Shown here one piece after another: positions 1-10,450 of a stretch of 64,000 nucleotides of DNA (the first letter of the stretch is position 1; each line of letters starts with the position of its first letter). The notes below the pieces were generated by a model. It did not search any database, was not told the origin of the DNA, and saw only the letters and a list, made by a program, of their open reading frames with translations. Made by a program: the position numbers and the translations under genes. This DNA is from Schistocerca nitens (lineage: Eukaryota; Arthropoda; Insecta; Orthoptera; Acrididae): NCBI RefSeq assembly GCF_023898315.1, contig NC_064617.1, positions 712,339,202-712,403,201 on the forward strand, read 5' to 3'.

Positions 1-1088
1 AGCAGGATAATGCACGACCGCATGTTGCAGGTCCTGTACGGGCCTTTCTGGATACAGAAACTGTTCGACTGCTGCCCTGGCCAGCACATTTTCCAGACCT
101 CTTGATACTTCCCCTTAGAAAAATTAATGAACTACTGTGCTGATAAACCTCTTACTTTATTTGATTTTCAAACAGCTGAGCAGAACTGAACGTACTCAGA
201 CATTTCGCTCTTTACCTATTCTGATCAACACTAAACTGACACACAATTTTTTAGCGCAACGCAATATGACTTTGAACAATCCCTACAAAAGAATGGCCCT
301 GACTAACAATAACGTATACCTTTCATGAATCACTTACCTCACAAAAATCTTCGTTACTCGAACTACTGCAATACAGCGAGCGCCACTACTGCCAGCTAAA
401 TAAAAGATTCTAACTACTGAAGGCACTAACTACTGATAGGCATAGCTAGCTAATGAAAGATTTTGATAGAGAACAAACAATTTATTTACCTTAATAGTGT
501 TTAAAAGTCATAATATATATAGCACTTCATGACATCCAGTCTTACAAATTTACTGTCTCTGATGGACACACATCCAGATCATCCGCTCTCAAAACTCCGC
601 CATCTCTCTCCCCACATCCACCACTGCTGGCGGCTGACCAACTGCGCAACGCTAGGCGCTGTTCACATCCAGATGCCCAACACTACAATAGCAAACAACA
701 ATGCAAACCAGCCATAGACTGCACACGGCACAGCCAGTGATTTTCATACCGAGCGCTACGTGGTGTTACCAATATAAAAACCTAAACAGCCTACTTACAC
801 TCTCACCAGTTGAAAACTCTTGATGGACTGTGGTATCGTGTTGAATCTGCATGGGCAGCTGTACCTGTACACGCCATCCAAGCTCTGTTTGACTCAATGC
901 CCAGGCCTATCAAGGCTATTAATACGGCCAGAGGTGGTTGTTCTGGGTACTGATTTCTCAGGATCTATGCACCCAAATTGCGTGAAAATGTAATCACATG
1001 TCAGTTCTAGTATAATATATTTGTCAAATGAATACCCGTTTATTATCTGCATTTCTTCTTGGTGTAGCAATTTTAATGGCCAGTAGTG
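1..1088 (+). mobile_element. Tc1-like DNA transposon, 3' part (window-truncated)
   Basis: The element runs off the left edge of the window. Bases 1-98 and 800-1088 match, in reverse orientation, a second copy of the same element at 49,179-50,725. The right terminal inverted repeat is at about 1,060-1,088 (GGTGTAGCAATTTTAATGGC), followed by the TA target duplication at 1,089-1,090, as expected for Tc1/mariner integration. The coding part is decayed. It holds the tail of a DDE transposase, including the HQDNARPH-type catalytic region just before the interruption, but no usable frame remains. A TG...CA insertion splits it at 103-799, and a short stretch just downstream of that insertion (near 816) is missing relative to a complete Tc1 C-terminus. 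Confidence 0.8.
103..799. repeat. Solo-LTR-like insertion (TG...CA, 4-bp target repeat)
   Basis: This 697-bp block interrupts the Tc1-like element. It starts with TG, ends with CA, and is flanked by the 4-bp direct repeat CTCT at 99-102 and 800-803. These are the hallmarks of an LTR-retroelement terminus left as a solo LTR. A TATAAAA box sits about 25 bases from the right end and an AATAAAA motif is in the middle. No coding part is present. It is younger than the Tc1 copy it sits in. A non-autonomous element of another class with TG...CA ends is possible. Confidence 0.5.
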
Positions 1089-1510
1089 TAATTGACCAAT
1101 AAATGATTCGACATGATGCAAAGTAATACTGACCGAAAATCAACGATCGGTGCATGTCTCTTAGGTTTTTCTTGCGAGTGCTACCACTGTGTCTTAGAAA
1201 TAGAGACGAAATTGGCCAGATCTTGAAAAAAACCCGATTGCAACAACTACTGTATGTTACTGTCATAAGCGGTCTTGGTTCTACAGCTGCACGCAAGTAT
1301 CCATGCTAAAACCTGTACCCACTTTACAAATCAAGGTACCCTAGACATAATGTCCATTATTTGGAATCAAGTCTTTCCATTCAACCACACATGCACTGGT
1401 TCACAGCCACAAGTAAATCATATTTCTTGCACTCTCAAATCTCGAAACGAGACACCTTTCTCGAATATGTCTGCTACATTCTTACTCTCCAAGAGGTCTC
1501 TGCATTTGGA
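1089..1510. repeat. Diverged segmental duplication, copy A
   Basis: Bases 1,091-1,341 match 2,050-2,293, and 1,345-1,485 match 2,677-2,815, in the same orientation at roughly 85-90% identity. The two blocks are adjacent here but about 385 bp apart in the other copy, so one copy gained or lost sequence. The Tc1-like element ends exactly at the left edge of this copy, at a TA that is also present in the other copy. No gene is recognised in it. Short open frames here are not conserved between the copies. Confidence 0.75.
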
Positions 1511-1783
1511 CAGCTGCTGCTATTAACCGGTAACGTGAAGCATTCACATCACATGCCATGCATACACGGAATCATTCTAGAAAACGGGTCACATATATGT
1601 TTTACCATTATACTTACAAGTAAATGTTAAGATTATGGTCTCAATTGAATGGCATTGGTCAATGAGCGAGGTATCGGAAATACAACCTGCTGAAGACCGT
1701 GCCTCTGGAAATGGAAATATCTCTACCTTCCTTACGACGAGACATAGTCATCTCCTTTACACATATCGGAACACAAACACATA

Positions 1784-1970
1784 GGCCGGCCGCGGTGGCC
1801 GTGCGGTTCTAAGCGCTCCAGTCCGGAGCCGCGCTGCTGCTGCGGTCGCAGGTTCGAATCCTGCCTCGGACATGGGTGTGAGTGATGTCCTTAGGTTAGT
1901 TAGGTTTAAGTAGTTCTAAGTTCTAGGGGACTGATGACCACAGCAGTTGAGACCCATAGTGCTCAGAGCC
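1784..1970 (+). mobile_element. tRNA-headed SINE, full length
   Basis: The head carries pol III promoter boxes: an A box around GTGGCCGTGCGGTTCTAAGC and a B box GGTTCGAATCC. The body follows (GATGTCCTTAGGTTAGTTAG), then the tail ending TAGTGCTCAGAGCC. A perfect 11-bp target duplication ACAAACACATA flanks it at 1,773-1,783 and 1,971-1,981. It lies inside the second copy of the local duplication and has no counterpart in copy A, so it inserted after the duplication. Confidence 0.92.
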
Positions 1971-2041
1971 ACAAACACATACATTATAAGCCTGATGCTC
2001 AAATACGAACATATCACGGTCCCCCCACTACTACTAAGTAT

Positions 2042-2815
2042 AATACTTGACCAATAAATGATTCCACACGATGCAAAATAATACTGACCGAAAATTAACG
2101 ATGGGTGCATGTCCCTTAGGTTTTTCTAGCGAGAGCTACCACTGTGTCTTAGAAAGAGAGACGTAATCGGCCAGCCTTTAAAAAACACCCGATCGCAACA
2201 ACTACTGTATGATACCGTCATAAGCGGTCTTGGTTCTACAGCTGCTTGCAAGTATCCATGTTGAAAGTTATACTCGCTTTACAAATCGAGGTACAGCATT
2301 ACCTCTGAACGAGGTGATTTCTTCCGGACAAATACCATGACGGTGATCATAGGAATGTGTAATATCACACCAACATGTAGCCCACGATGCAACCTCATGA
2401 TAAAATTAACGCATTTTGAAAGTGATTCGGCTAAGGAACGTGGTATGTAAGCGGTATTTGCGACTCACTCACACCGCTCCAGCTAGATAATTCTATAGTA
2501 TTTGTAGCGCATTCTGTCAAGATACCATATCGGAGGTTCCGCGATATTTCCACCATGTTCTAGGGGACGACTGATTGAGAAGGGACACAAACAGTAGTAG
2601 TAGTAGATGATGTGCTGATTGAGGTCGTAAGAAAATGTACAATAGCCTTTCAGATCACAAGCGTTACACTATCTGCTAGAAATAATGTCCATTATTTGGA
2701 ATCAAGTCTTTCCATTCAACCATACATGCACTGGGTCACACCCACAAGTGAATCATATTTCTGGCACTCTCAAATCTCGAAACGAGACGCCTTTCTCGAA
2801 TATATCTGTTACAGT
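2042..2815. repeat. Diverged segmental duplication, copy B
   Basis: This is the partner of 1,089-1,510. Homology runs from 2,050 to 2,293 and resumes at 2,677-2,815. The intervening 2,294-2,676 has no match in copy A. The offset between copies grows from about 955 to about 1,335 bases, which puts a ~380-bp indel between them. No coding function is recognised. Confidence 0.75.
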
Positions 2816-2841
2816 AAAGTTACAATCTGGTATTAACCAGT

Positions 2842-5040
2842 CCCTACGCATCTTGCAACTGATTTCATTTCTACAGCTTTGCGCATGTGATCGTTCAAAT
2901 TTAATTCGGAACTGTGCAGAAGTCGGAGAAAGACATATCCACCACCGTCTGCAATCCGTGTAGAAACAGAACGACCCGAGTTAGTGCAACAGGACCGTGT
3001 TTTGACCACTCGGCGGAAATTCTCGCAATGTGGTACATATCCAAACTAGATACAGATACTACAGTCCGAAGCAGATCAGCGTCCATTCAAATCAATCAGC
3101 TCGACATACTATCATCGTTATTCTCTACCTCCTAAATGTTTCGTTTTTCTGCCACGACTCTGAGGTTTGTGCCAAGTTCTAAACTGACATGACGGCATTT
3201 CGTAGGAAACTAGACGTTGCACAGTGTAAATCATGTTCTTATGGTGGATAGCATAACATACCACACATCGGCTGATATTAAATAAAAGACAGTTACAACA
3301 TAAGGAAACTGGAAAAGTTTTACGGCGTTGGCGTTTGTTTCCAAACTACAGTCCAAATGTGATTCAAGAGCTCTACATTTAGACTCGTCTCTCAAGCTGA
3401 CGGCATAGCTGACGGCTCTGCTTTCCCTTTCGACTGATTCCTCACAATATTGCACTCATGTACGTGATCAGTGTTTCGGTGCTATCCACCCCAGAAGGTG
3501 CTGTGTACCCAGCAAAACTCTTTCCTCAACTCAAACAAGCGATATCAGTCAATCATTATGTGGTAGCCAACAGCGTGCCAGTGCACAGATGGGATGAAAA
3601 AGACACCATCGATGTACTCTAATAATAAGCATCACATTTGTTAGCGTGAACAATTTTAGCAATTTTACAGTAACTTCAACACAGGCTAATGATGTGACAG
3701 CATGTTTCCTCAATTTCAATATCATAACTAAACCACTCCTTCTCCTCTCTGCGAGTATCATTGCGAACATGGATCGGTAACTGTGAGTACGTCCATTCAG
3801 TGTTAAGTTTCGAATACATAAATCATCAAAGTCTACCAGACAGCGCTCCACATATTTCCATTACCTCCAGCATAGTGTTTAATTTATGATCCATCTCTCT
3901 GCGTATGAGAGTCACAGAGCATTCTCACTATCTTAGGGTAAAATTAGAGAGTGAAAGATCCTCCTCATACTGTCGTTGACCAACCTGCCATGCAGCACCG
4001 TTAGCGAATTAATCTGCAACCGACCAGAAGAAGACCGTTATACTCCACGTTTCGTGAATGAATTGAGCTTTCTGAGTCCTCGCCCATCTCGAGATGCGCC
4101 CATATCGAGGAGCTTAGCACTCCTTATCGATGTATAGTAACAGATTTCAAAGTGCCATGATGTAACAGCAGATAGTTAAGAAGAAGAAGAAGAAACGAAT
4201 GATTTTCATGCGCAATGGAGCTCCAGATGGATGGAGTTCGACGCATTTTGATGTAAATCAGCCAAACTGTCAACTCTAAAGTATTGTTCTAGAGTCTAGG
4301 ATCGGAACCTGGAAGGTATTGGCAAGAGAGAACATAAACACACGCACTCCTAATGCTACAACGTTCTGCACTTAAAACGGGCTATAATATTAGATCTCCT
4401 GTGTTTCCGACCTATCAGTTGCATGGAATGTAGCGTTGATAATACTTCATCGTGAGAAATATATTTCAAGCGCATGACATACATTCTCCTTCCTGGAGAG
4501 AGGGAGGAATGTACTTTATTTATTTTGGAACAATTTATTTACGGATGGAGATATTTATTACACTGGTACAAAATACACGCTCTGACATGCTTGGAGTCAC
4601 GTCACACAGTCAGCAGACCTGCAAACTACTCGTAAATAATGCAACAGACACAATTGCTAATTGTAGACTGTGGAAGTAAAGCATTCCACAGCCTACACAG
4701 ATGCAAACTACTACACTGAAATAATTTCAGTATAGACCTGCAAACAAGTCCTCAATAATGCATCAAACTGATGTGTAGACACGCTCAGTACTCGTAAACT
4801 GTCCAAACAGCGCATAGCACAGCCTACAGACCTGCTCACAAAATAATGAAACAGACATGCAAACAACGTATGGAGGCACTGCCCACCGCCCTCCTGTCCA
4901 CTGGACCGCAGAGGAGGGTAGAGGGAACCCCTACGAAGTGATACGGCCATCAACTGCAAAGCCACACACAGGTGCACGTTTGGGTCCCTCAAGCACGAGG
5001 TGGCGGCAGCCCAGTGCAGGCTGAGTCCTTTACTCACATG
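2842..5040. other. No gene recognised
   Basis: I see no coding exon, transposase or reverse transcriptase here. The open frames are short and look random. A small AAG-rich run lies at 4,180-4,196. Between 4,600 and 4,860 short degenerate phrases of the type AGACCTGCAAAC...AATAATGC recur several times, suggesting an old low-copy tandem repeat. Confidence 0.6.
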
Positions 5041-5044
5041 TCCC

Positions 5045-6300
5045 TAGGAAGAGGTGGCGGTCGGGTGACTTATGTTAGTGGAGGTAGTCCAAGATAGCTG
5101 TCTTCCTCCGATTTTCTTAGGTTGGTAGAGAAACCCCAAGTGACCTCCCTTTACCACCAAAATTCAAACTTGGCACCAGTTCCTAAGAAGAGGTGGCGGT
5201 CGGGTGACTTAGGTTATTGGGTGTAGCCCAACTGACCTTTCTTTCCCATCATTTTCTTAGGTGTGATGGATTATCCTGTTGGAATTTGAACTTCACACCA
5301 TTTTTCTGGGAGGGGGGGGGGGGGGTTTGGGAGGGGGATGCGGTTAGTAGAGGTAGCCCAATTGACCTATCTTCCCGCCAAAATTCAGACTTCCCCCCAG
5401 GGGGGGGTTGGCAGTTGTGTCATCAATTGACATCACAGCCGCCATCTTGGATGACGTCATACACTGTGCACATTAGTACACGATAGTGCACGTTAGTACA
5501 CATTAGCCCACAAACATGGGTTGGCAAGGGGACGTGGCAGTCAGTTGAGGATAGTGTTGGAGACTTTAACTATTCCCTTCCAAGTCCAGGCGGGCATGGC
5601 ACTCGCGAAAATCTGACAAAATTTGAATTTCCCACCTGGGATGGGGACATGGCACTTCTTGAATTTCACACTGCTGCCATCTTGGATGAAGTTACTTGTT
5701 TCATCACCTGACATCATGGCCGCCATCTTGGACGACAGTGCCCTCTGGTGGTGGCGCTGTGTACTAAGTCAGTTGGAGTCCAGACCTCATGGTGAACACA
5801 CCGGATGGCTGTACAGCATGAAATCTATTAAATAAAGACTTACGTCTAAGTCCTTTTCCCACAAAACCTTAGAAGGACGTGGCGGTCGGATGACTGAGGG
5901 TAGTCCAAGTGCCCTTTCTTGCATGTCATTTTCTTAGCTTAGTAGAGATTCGCAAACTGACCTTTATTTACAGCCAAAATTGAAACTTGGCGCCAGTTCC
6001 TAGGAGGAGGTGGCGGTCGGGTGACTTAGGTTAGTGGAGGTAGGCCAAGTGACATATCTTCCCGTGATTTTCTTGGCTTAGTATAGATAACCGGGGTGTG
6101 ATGCATTATCCAGTTTTGATCTGAACTTCCCCCCACTTTTATGGGGGAAGGGGGCATGGCACTTTCCCTCCAAAAGCCGCCATCTTGGAGAATGGTACTT
6201 GCATCATCGGCTAACGTCATGGCAGCCATCTTGGATGACGTCATGCGCTGTTTCCAAATCTACATGCAGCTATCTTGGATACATCTGGCAACAATGCAGA
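5045..6300. repeat. Two tandem ~820-bp repeat units with YY1/CRE-like motifs
   Basis: The phrase GTGGCGGTCGGGTGACTTAG or a near variant occurs at about 5,053, 5,192, 5,879 and 6,009. This gives a ~135-bp spacing within a pair and ~820 bp between pairs, so a higher-order unit is repeated in tandem. Each unit also carries GCCGCCATCTTGG (5,438, 5,719, 6,176; variants at 5,674, 6,223 and 6,268) and two perfect TGACGTCA palindromes (5,452 and 6,235). Long G runs occur at 5,309-5,325 and 5,399-5,408. It is not coding. The motifs are those bound by YY1/Pho and CREB/ATF in other systems, and function here is not shown. Confidence 0.75.
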
Positions 6301-6374
6301 GAGTGCTCGTAGCAGGTTGCCCCACTACTCATGTTCATGATGGGGGATGGTAGCATATTGAATATATTTACTAC

Positions 6375-6850
6375 ACAGACTATTTATTTGTACAGAAGGC
6401 GATGGATTGTATGAGATTTATATTAAATAGAATACAGAATTATGGAGTTAAAAACATATTGCCATAAACACATAATGCAAGAAAATATGAAAGCTACTAA
6501 TGCTTACTAGGTTGTTGAATGGAATTACAAGTAATTTCGAATTGCTTAAGCTCTAATAGAATAGTCTTTTGTAGAAATATGTGTTAATGAAACCATGATA
6601 CCAATAATAGAACTGTAGCAGACATTTAAAACACATGTACTTCTTATTAAATATCTTTTCCACTTGCAACTGAAAATACAAATAAATCTATCTCACTGTC
6701 ATTTTATGAACTATTTATATGATAGTGTAGACAATTACAGATGCAAGACTTTTTATTGTTTCAATAAACCGGTATTTATATTAGAGACAACTATTTTAGA
6801 GTATTTACGTGCAGATGCTGACAACTAGAAGTACTATTTTTATGGATCAG
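6375..6850. repeat. Left arm of ~475-bp inverted repeat
   Basis: The reverse complement of 7,460-7,915 aligns here over its length at about 80% identity. A clear block is CTAGGTTGTTGAATGG with the bases after it (6,508 onward against 7,800 downward). Another is TCAATAAACCGGTATTTATA (6,761 against about 7,530). The arms enclose about 600 bp holding a GIY-YIG-like coding fragment. Confidence 0.85.
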
Positions 6851-6883
6851 TAGTCTGTAAGTCAATTCAACGCAGAATTCAAC

Positions 6884-7201
6884 GCTGTCTACATAGGACT
6901 AACACAGGGAGAGCTGCAACTGAGATATCGTGAGCATGTGGCATTAGACAGAAAAAATATAGTGAAGAGATCTAATTTTGCAGCACATTTGGTTGCCAGA
7001 GAGCATGCTCCCCCAGATTTAACATCACAGTTTAAGCTGTTAGATAGAGGTGCCAAGGGCCGATATCTTCATCTCCTCGAAGACATGGAGATATTCTGCA
7101 AGCAAAACTGGACCAAAAGTGTCCTGCTCAACGAACAGATGATGAGGAAGAGCATCCATTTTTGGGAGTGCTTCATGGGCTGGCTGGCTCCCCAAGTTTA
7201 A
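6884..7201 (+). pseudogene. GIY-YIG-type endonuclease fragment, Penelope-like retroelement
   Basis: An open stretch of about 105 codons reads VYIGLTQGELQLRYREH, then SNFAAHL and HLLEDMEIFCK. This pattern resembles the GIY-YIG nuclease domain at the C-terminus of Penelope-like elements: a Y(I/V)GxT core, a conserved R-Y-x-E-H, an SNFAxHL segment, then a leucine-rich KGRxLxxLExxEI region. An ATG occurs at 6,938, but the conserved motif begins upstream of it, so the frame is the 3' remnant of a longer gene. No reverse transcriptase lies beside it. It sits in the loop of a long inverted repeat, and Penelope elements are known for terminal repeats in either orientation. The family call is inference from motif pattern. 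Confidence 0.55.
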
Positions 7202-7459
7202 ATATGAGACGTCCATCTGTCTACTAGTAAGACGTTAAAACATCTTTGTGGAGCTCTTATGTAGTACCATGACAGTTGGTCACAATATGAGAACGTTTTA
7301 GATACTTTTTATCTGTGAACATATCTCTTACTAACTTCATCCTCATTGTATCCCTAATGATTCATAACATCAAACTATGTTACCAAATTTTTCATAATGT
7401 ACATTAGTTAGTATAAAAAGTTGTTATTAACTTCATCTAAACCATACTGTATTCATCCA

Positions 7460-7915
7460 TTTAGTGGTCATCATCTGCAAATAAATATTTTTAGAACAGT
7501 TGGTCTGTAATATAAATATCGGTTTATTGAAAGAATAAAAAGTCTTGAGTCTGTAACTTTCTACTAAGATAGAGTCATTTGAATTTGAGTTGCCAGAGAG
7601 CATAGTTGTAGGATTTCATTCTGGCTTTCAGTCCATGGTGTACAAGATATTTTAGTAACAGGTACGAGTACATGTATTTTAAATGCCTGCTGCAATTTTA
7701 TTGATGATATGATGGTTTCATTAACACATATTTCTAGAAAAGACTATTATATTGGAATGCAGCAATTCGAAATCACTTGTAATCCCATTCAACAACCTAG
7801 TTAGCACTAGTAGCGTTCGTATTTGCTTGCACTATTTTTATGGCAATATATCTTAATTCTATAATGCTGTGTTCTATTTAATATAAATCTACGTGCAATC
7901 TATTTTTTCTGTACA
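7460..7915. repeat. Right arm of ~475-bp inverted repeat
   Basis: This is the inverted partner of 6,375-6,850. Identity is about 80% with small gaps, best at its outer end (7,740-7,915) and inner end (7,500-7,555). Just outside it, on the minus strand, an open frame of about 70 codons covers 7,900-8,120, but I recognise no domain in it. Confidence 0.85.
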
Positions 7916-8122
7916 AATAAATATCTTTTACCGTAAATGCAGTCAATAAAGAGGGCAGTGTTGGCATCAGTTGTAAGTAGCTGGTTCAGTTTGAGTCTTA
8001 CCTGGTAGTTCGTATGTTCTTCAAGATAAACACCTATGATTGGATATATATTTTGTGCAGGGTTATATGAGTACACTGGACTTAGTCTTGGTATGTATTT
8101 TACCTTGTAAAACTCAATGTTA

Positions 8123-9442
8123 CGATGGTTGTACCAAAAGTAAGGTTTCCAATGAGCTACAGCCTCGAGGGAAGGTGCTAGGCAAAATCCAACAACAGTG
8201 ACGTGTGCAGTGGTTCCCCCACCCCGACCACGATTCGCTACGTCGCTGACTGTTGGCTTGGCAGCCGTCAGAGGTGGAAGTGCTGATCGCCGCTCCCGCC
8301 AAGTGCGAGGTTCGAGCAGTAATCCAGTTTCTCTACGCAAGGAAGTTACTGCCCGTGGAGATTCATCGACAGCTGACTGAGGTTTATGGTGTAGAGTGCA
8401 TGTCCGTTTAGCACGTCCGCCAATGGTGCAGGGCTTTTGCTGGGAGTCGCACGGAAGTTCACGATGAATAACAGAGTCAAATCTGCCGGTTTTGGATGCA
8501 ATTGTCCAGAAGATCAACAGTGTGCTGCTCAAAGACTGGAGGGTCACTGTCCGTGAACTTGTTGAACCCATTCCTGAAGCTTCCCACGGCAAAATTGAAA
8601 GAACTTTAACAGATACGTTGGGTTATTGCAAGGTGTGTACTCGCTGGGTTCCCCGGATGCTGACTGACGGACACAAGGAGCAATGCCTTGACTGTGCTCG
8701 CAAGTTCCTTCAACAGTATGAGGGAAGAGGCAACAAGGAGAAGTTGTTGGAGTCTATCACCATTGGAGATGAAACGTGGGTGTTTCATTACACCCCCGAA
8801 ACAAAACAACAATCTTGTCAGTGGCGCCACTCCAGTTCACTGCGGCCGAAGAAATTCAAAAGAACACAGTCGGCAGGAAAGGTTATGGCGACTGTTCTGG
8901 GATCGGAAGGGGGTACTCCTCGTCGATTTCATGCAATCTGGAACGACAATAAACTCAGACAGATATTGTAAAACATTGACCAAACCCCGCCGAGTAATCC
9001 AGAATCGCCAGAAAGGACGACTGAAGGAGGGAGTAGTGCTTCTTCACGACAACGCTCGACCCACGTCACTTGTCAAACAAAGGAGCTTTTGAAGAAATGT
9101 GTGTGGACTGTTATGCCCCATCCCCCATACAGCCCGGACTTAGCCCCTAGCGATTATCACCTCTTCCCCAAGCTAAAAGAACACTTAGGTGGCAAACGCT
9201 TCAAGAGCGACGATGAAGTTCGAGCACAGGTCACACACTTCCTCAACAGGTTGGCGGGAGGCTTCTCCAACTTAGGAATACAAAAACTGGAGCACCGTCT
9301 TCCAAAGTGTGTCGAAAAAATGGAGACTATGTTGAAAAATAGACAAAAGTGTAAGCTTTTCAACAATGTATAAGTTAATAACAATAAACAATGTTTTCTA
9401 CTTGTAAAAAATATGGGAAAATCACTTTTGGTACAACACTCG
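8123..9442 (+). mobile_element. Mariner transposon, full length but decayed
   Basis: The terminal inverted repeats share GTTGTACCAAAAGT (left from 8,123, right ending 9,442). Both ends abut TA (8,121-8,122 and 9,443-9,444), the mariner target duplication. The length of about 1,320 bp is normal for mariner. The transposase it carries is broken into three frames, so the copy cannot be autonomous. Confidence 0.92.
8290..9373 (+). pseudogene. Mariner transposase (DD34D type), frameshifted
   Basis: The N-terminal helix-turn-helix region is visible (VRAVIQFLYARKLLPVEIHR, near 8,306). The catalytic core follows: GDETWVFHY near 8,770, LLHDNARP near 9,040, and YSPDLAPSDYHLF near 9,132. Spacing and motifs fit the DD34D mariner class. 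The reading frame changes between the first motif and HDNARP, and again before YSPDLAPSD, and an early stop breaks the N-terminal part. The last frame runs 9,089-9,373 and ends at the natural C-terminus. Confidence 0.9.
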
Positions 9443-9729
9443 TATCTATTGTAAATTGACACATATGTTTGAGCACTGATCATTGAGGCCTCACTTTGTG
9501 CGTTATATAATGCATTTGCACTTAAGATAATCACTCTGTGTTTGAAATCGATATGCAATAATAAAAAACGGTTTCAAATTTGTGTAACTAATGTTTGCAG
9601 TACTTCCTGTCTGGTAGAGGTGCACAAAATTCCTAATGGAATCCAATCTAATGGCTCATCCTTGTATGGGAGCTTGAGTCAAACTCACGTCATCCAAATT
9701 TGTCTATCCAAACTTAAAGAATGCTGTTC

Positions 9730-10450
9730 AACAATGAACTAGGGTGTGTACATCTTGCCAGAAGAGTAAAATTGCAAGGCACACTAACACACCAATCGGA
9801 AAATTTTCCATTGTTGGCGAACGTTTTCAGGTGATATATGCTAGTCTGGTGGGTCTTCTACCACTCTCTAATAGATTTACTTCCTATTTAACTTGCATAG
9901 ATAGATTTACCAGTTGCATAGAAATTATGTCCCTTCAAAATATTGAAGCAGAGACAGTAACGATAGCGCTTTTTACTTCCTGGATTACCAGATTTGTAAA
10001 AACATAGTTCAGTCTAGTTTCTACCAAACCTTAGCAAAGATTTGTGGCTGTAAACTGACAAGAATGGCTGCATATCATCAACAAGGTGAAAATGAAAGGT
10101 TTCACTACACACTGAAGAGTAACATATGACTCATGCTACAGGCAGGTATTACTTATCGCTCTCCTTGACGTTCATTATTCCATCCGCTGTGAAAGGAATT
10201 CTACAGTGGTTGAAATGTTGCATTGTACTTCCTTGAAGTTATCCAAAGACTTCTTCCAGGAACCTTATCTTAATGGATATTGACCTACCTAGAGAATTTC
10301 AGAACATTTCTACAAGGCAAAAGGAGCCTCTGTGATCCACAAGGATCTTAAAATTGCTAATTAAGTGTTATTTGAAAAAAAGAGTGGACCCACACAACCA
10401 AACCAAGGGGCTTATGAAGTGATTCAGCGTTTACAAAATAACTTTATTTT
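9730..10450 (+). pseudogene. Ty3/gypsy LTR retroelement fossil, integrase region
   Basis: The translation around 9,744-10,007 shows the integrase zinc-binding tail and core typical of Ty3/gypsy (CQKSKIARHTNTP, then LTCIDRFT and WITRFV). Weak similarity continues to about 10,450. It is a broken and clearly old fragment. No flanking LTRs were found, so its true ends are unknown. Confidence 0.65.

Noticed and set aside
99-824. An 8-bp duplication CTCTTGAT around the insertion in the Tc1-like element, which would suggest a hAT-type insert of 710 bp
   Set aside because: The bases before the second CTCTTGAT (CTCTCACCAGTTGAAAA) belong to the Tc1 element itself. The TG...CA boundaries with CTCT repeats fit better, and the 8-bp match is explained by a small deletion in the Tc1 copy.
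7900-8592. 230-codon minus-strand frame
   Set aside because: Most of it is the antisense of the mariner transposase at 8,290 onward. Only the last ~70 codons lie outside, and they show no known domain.
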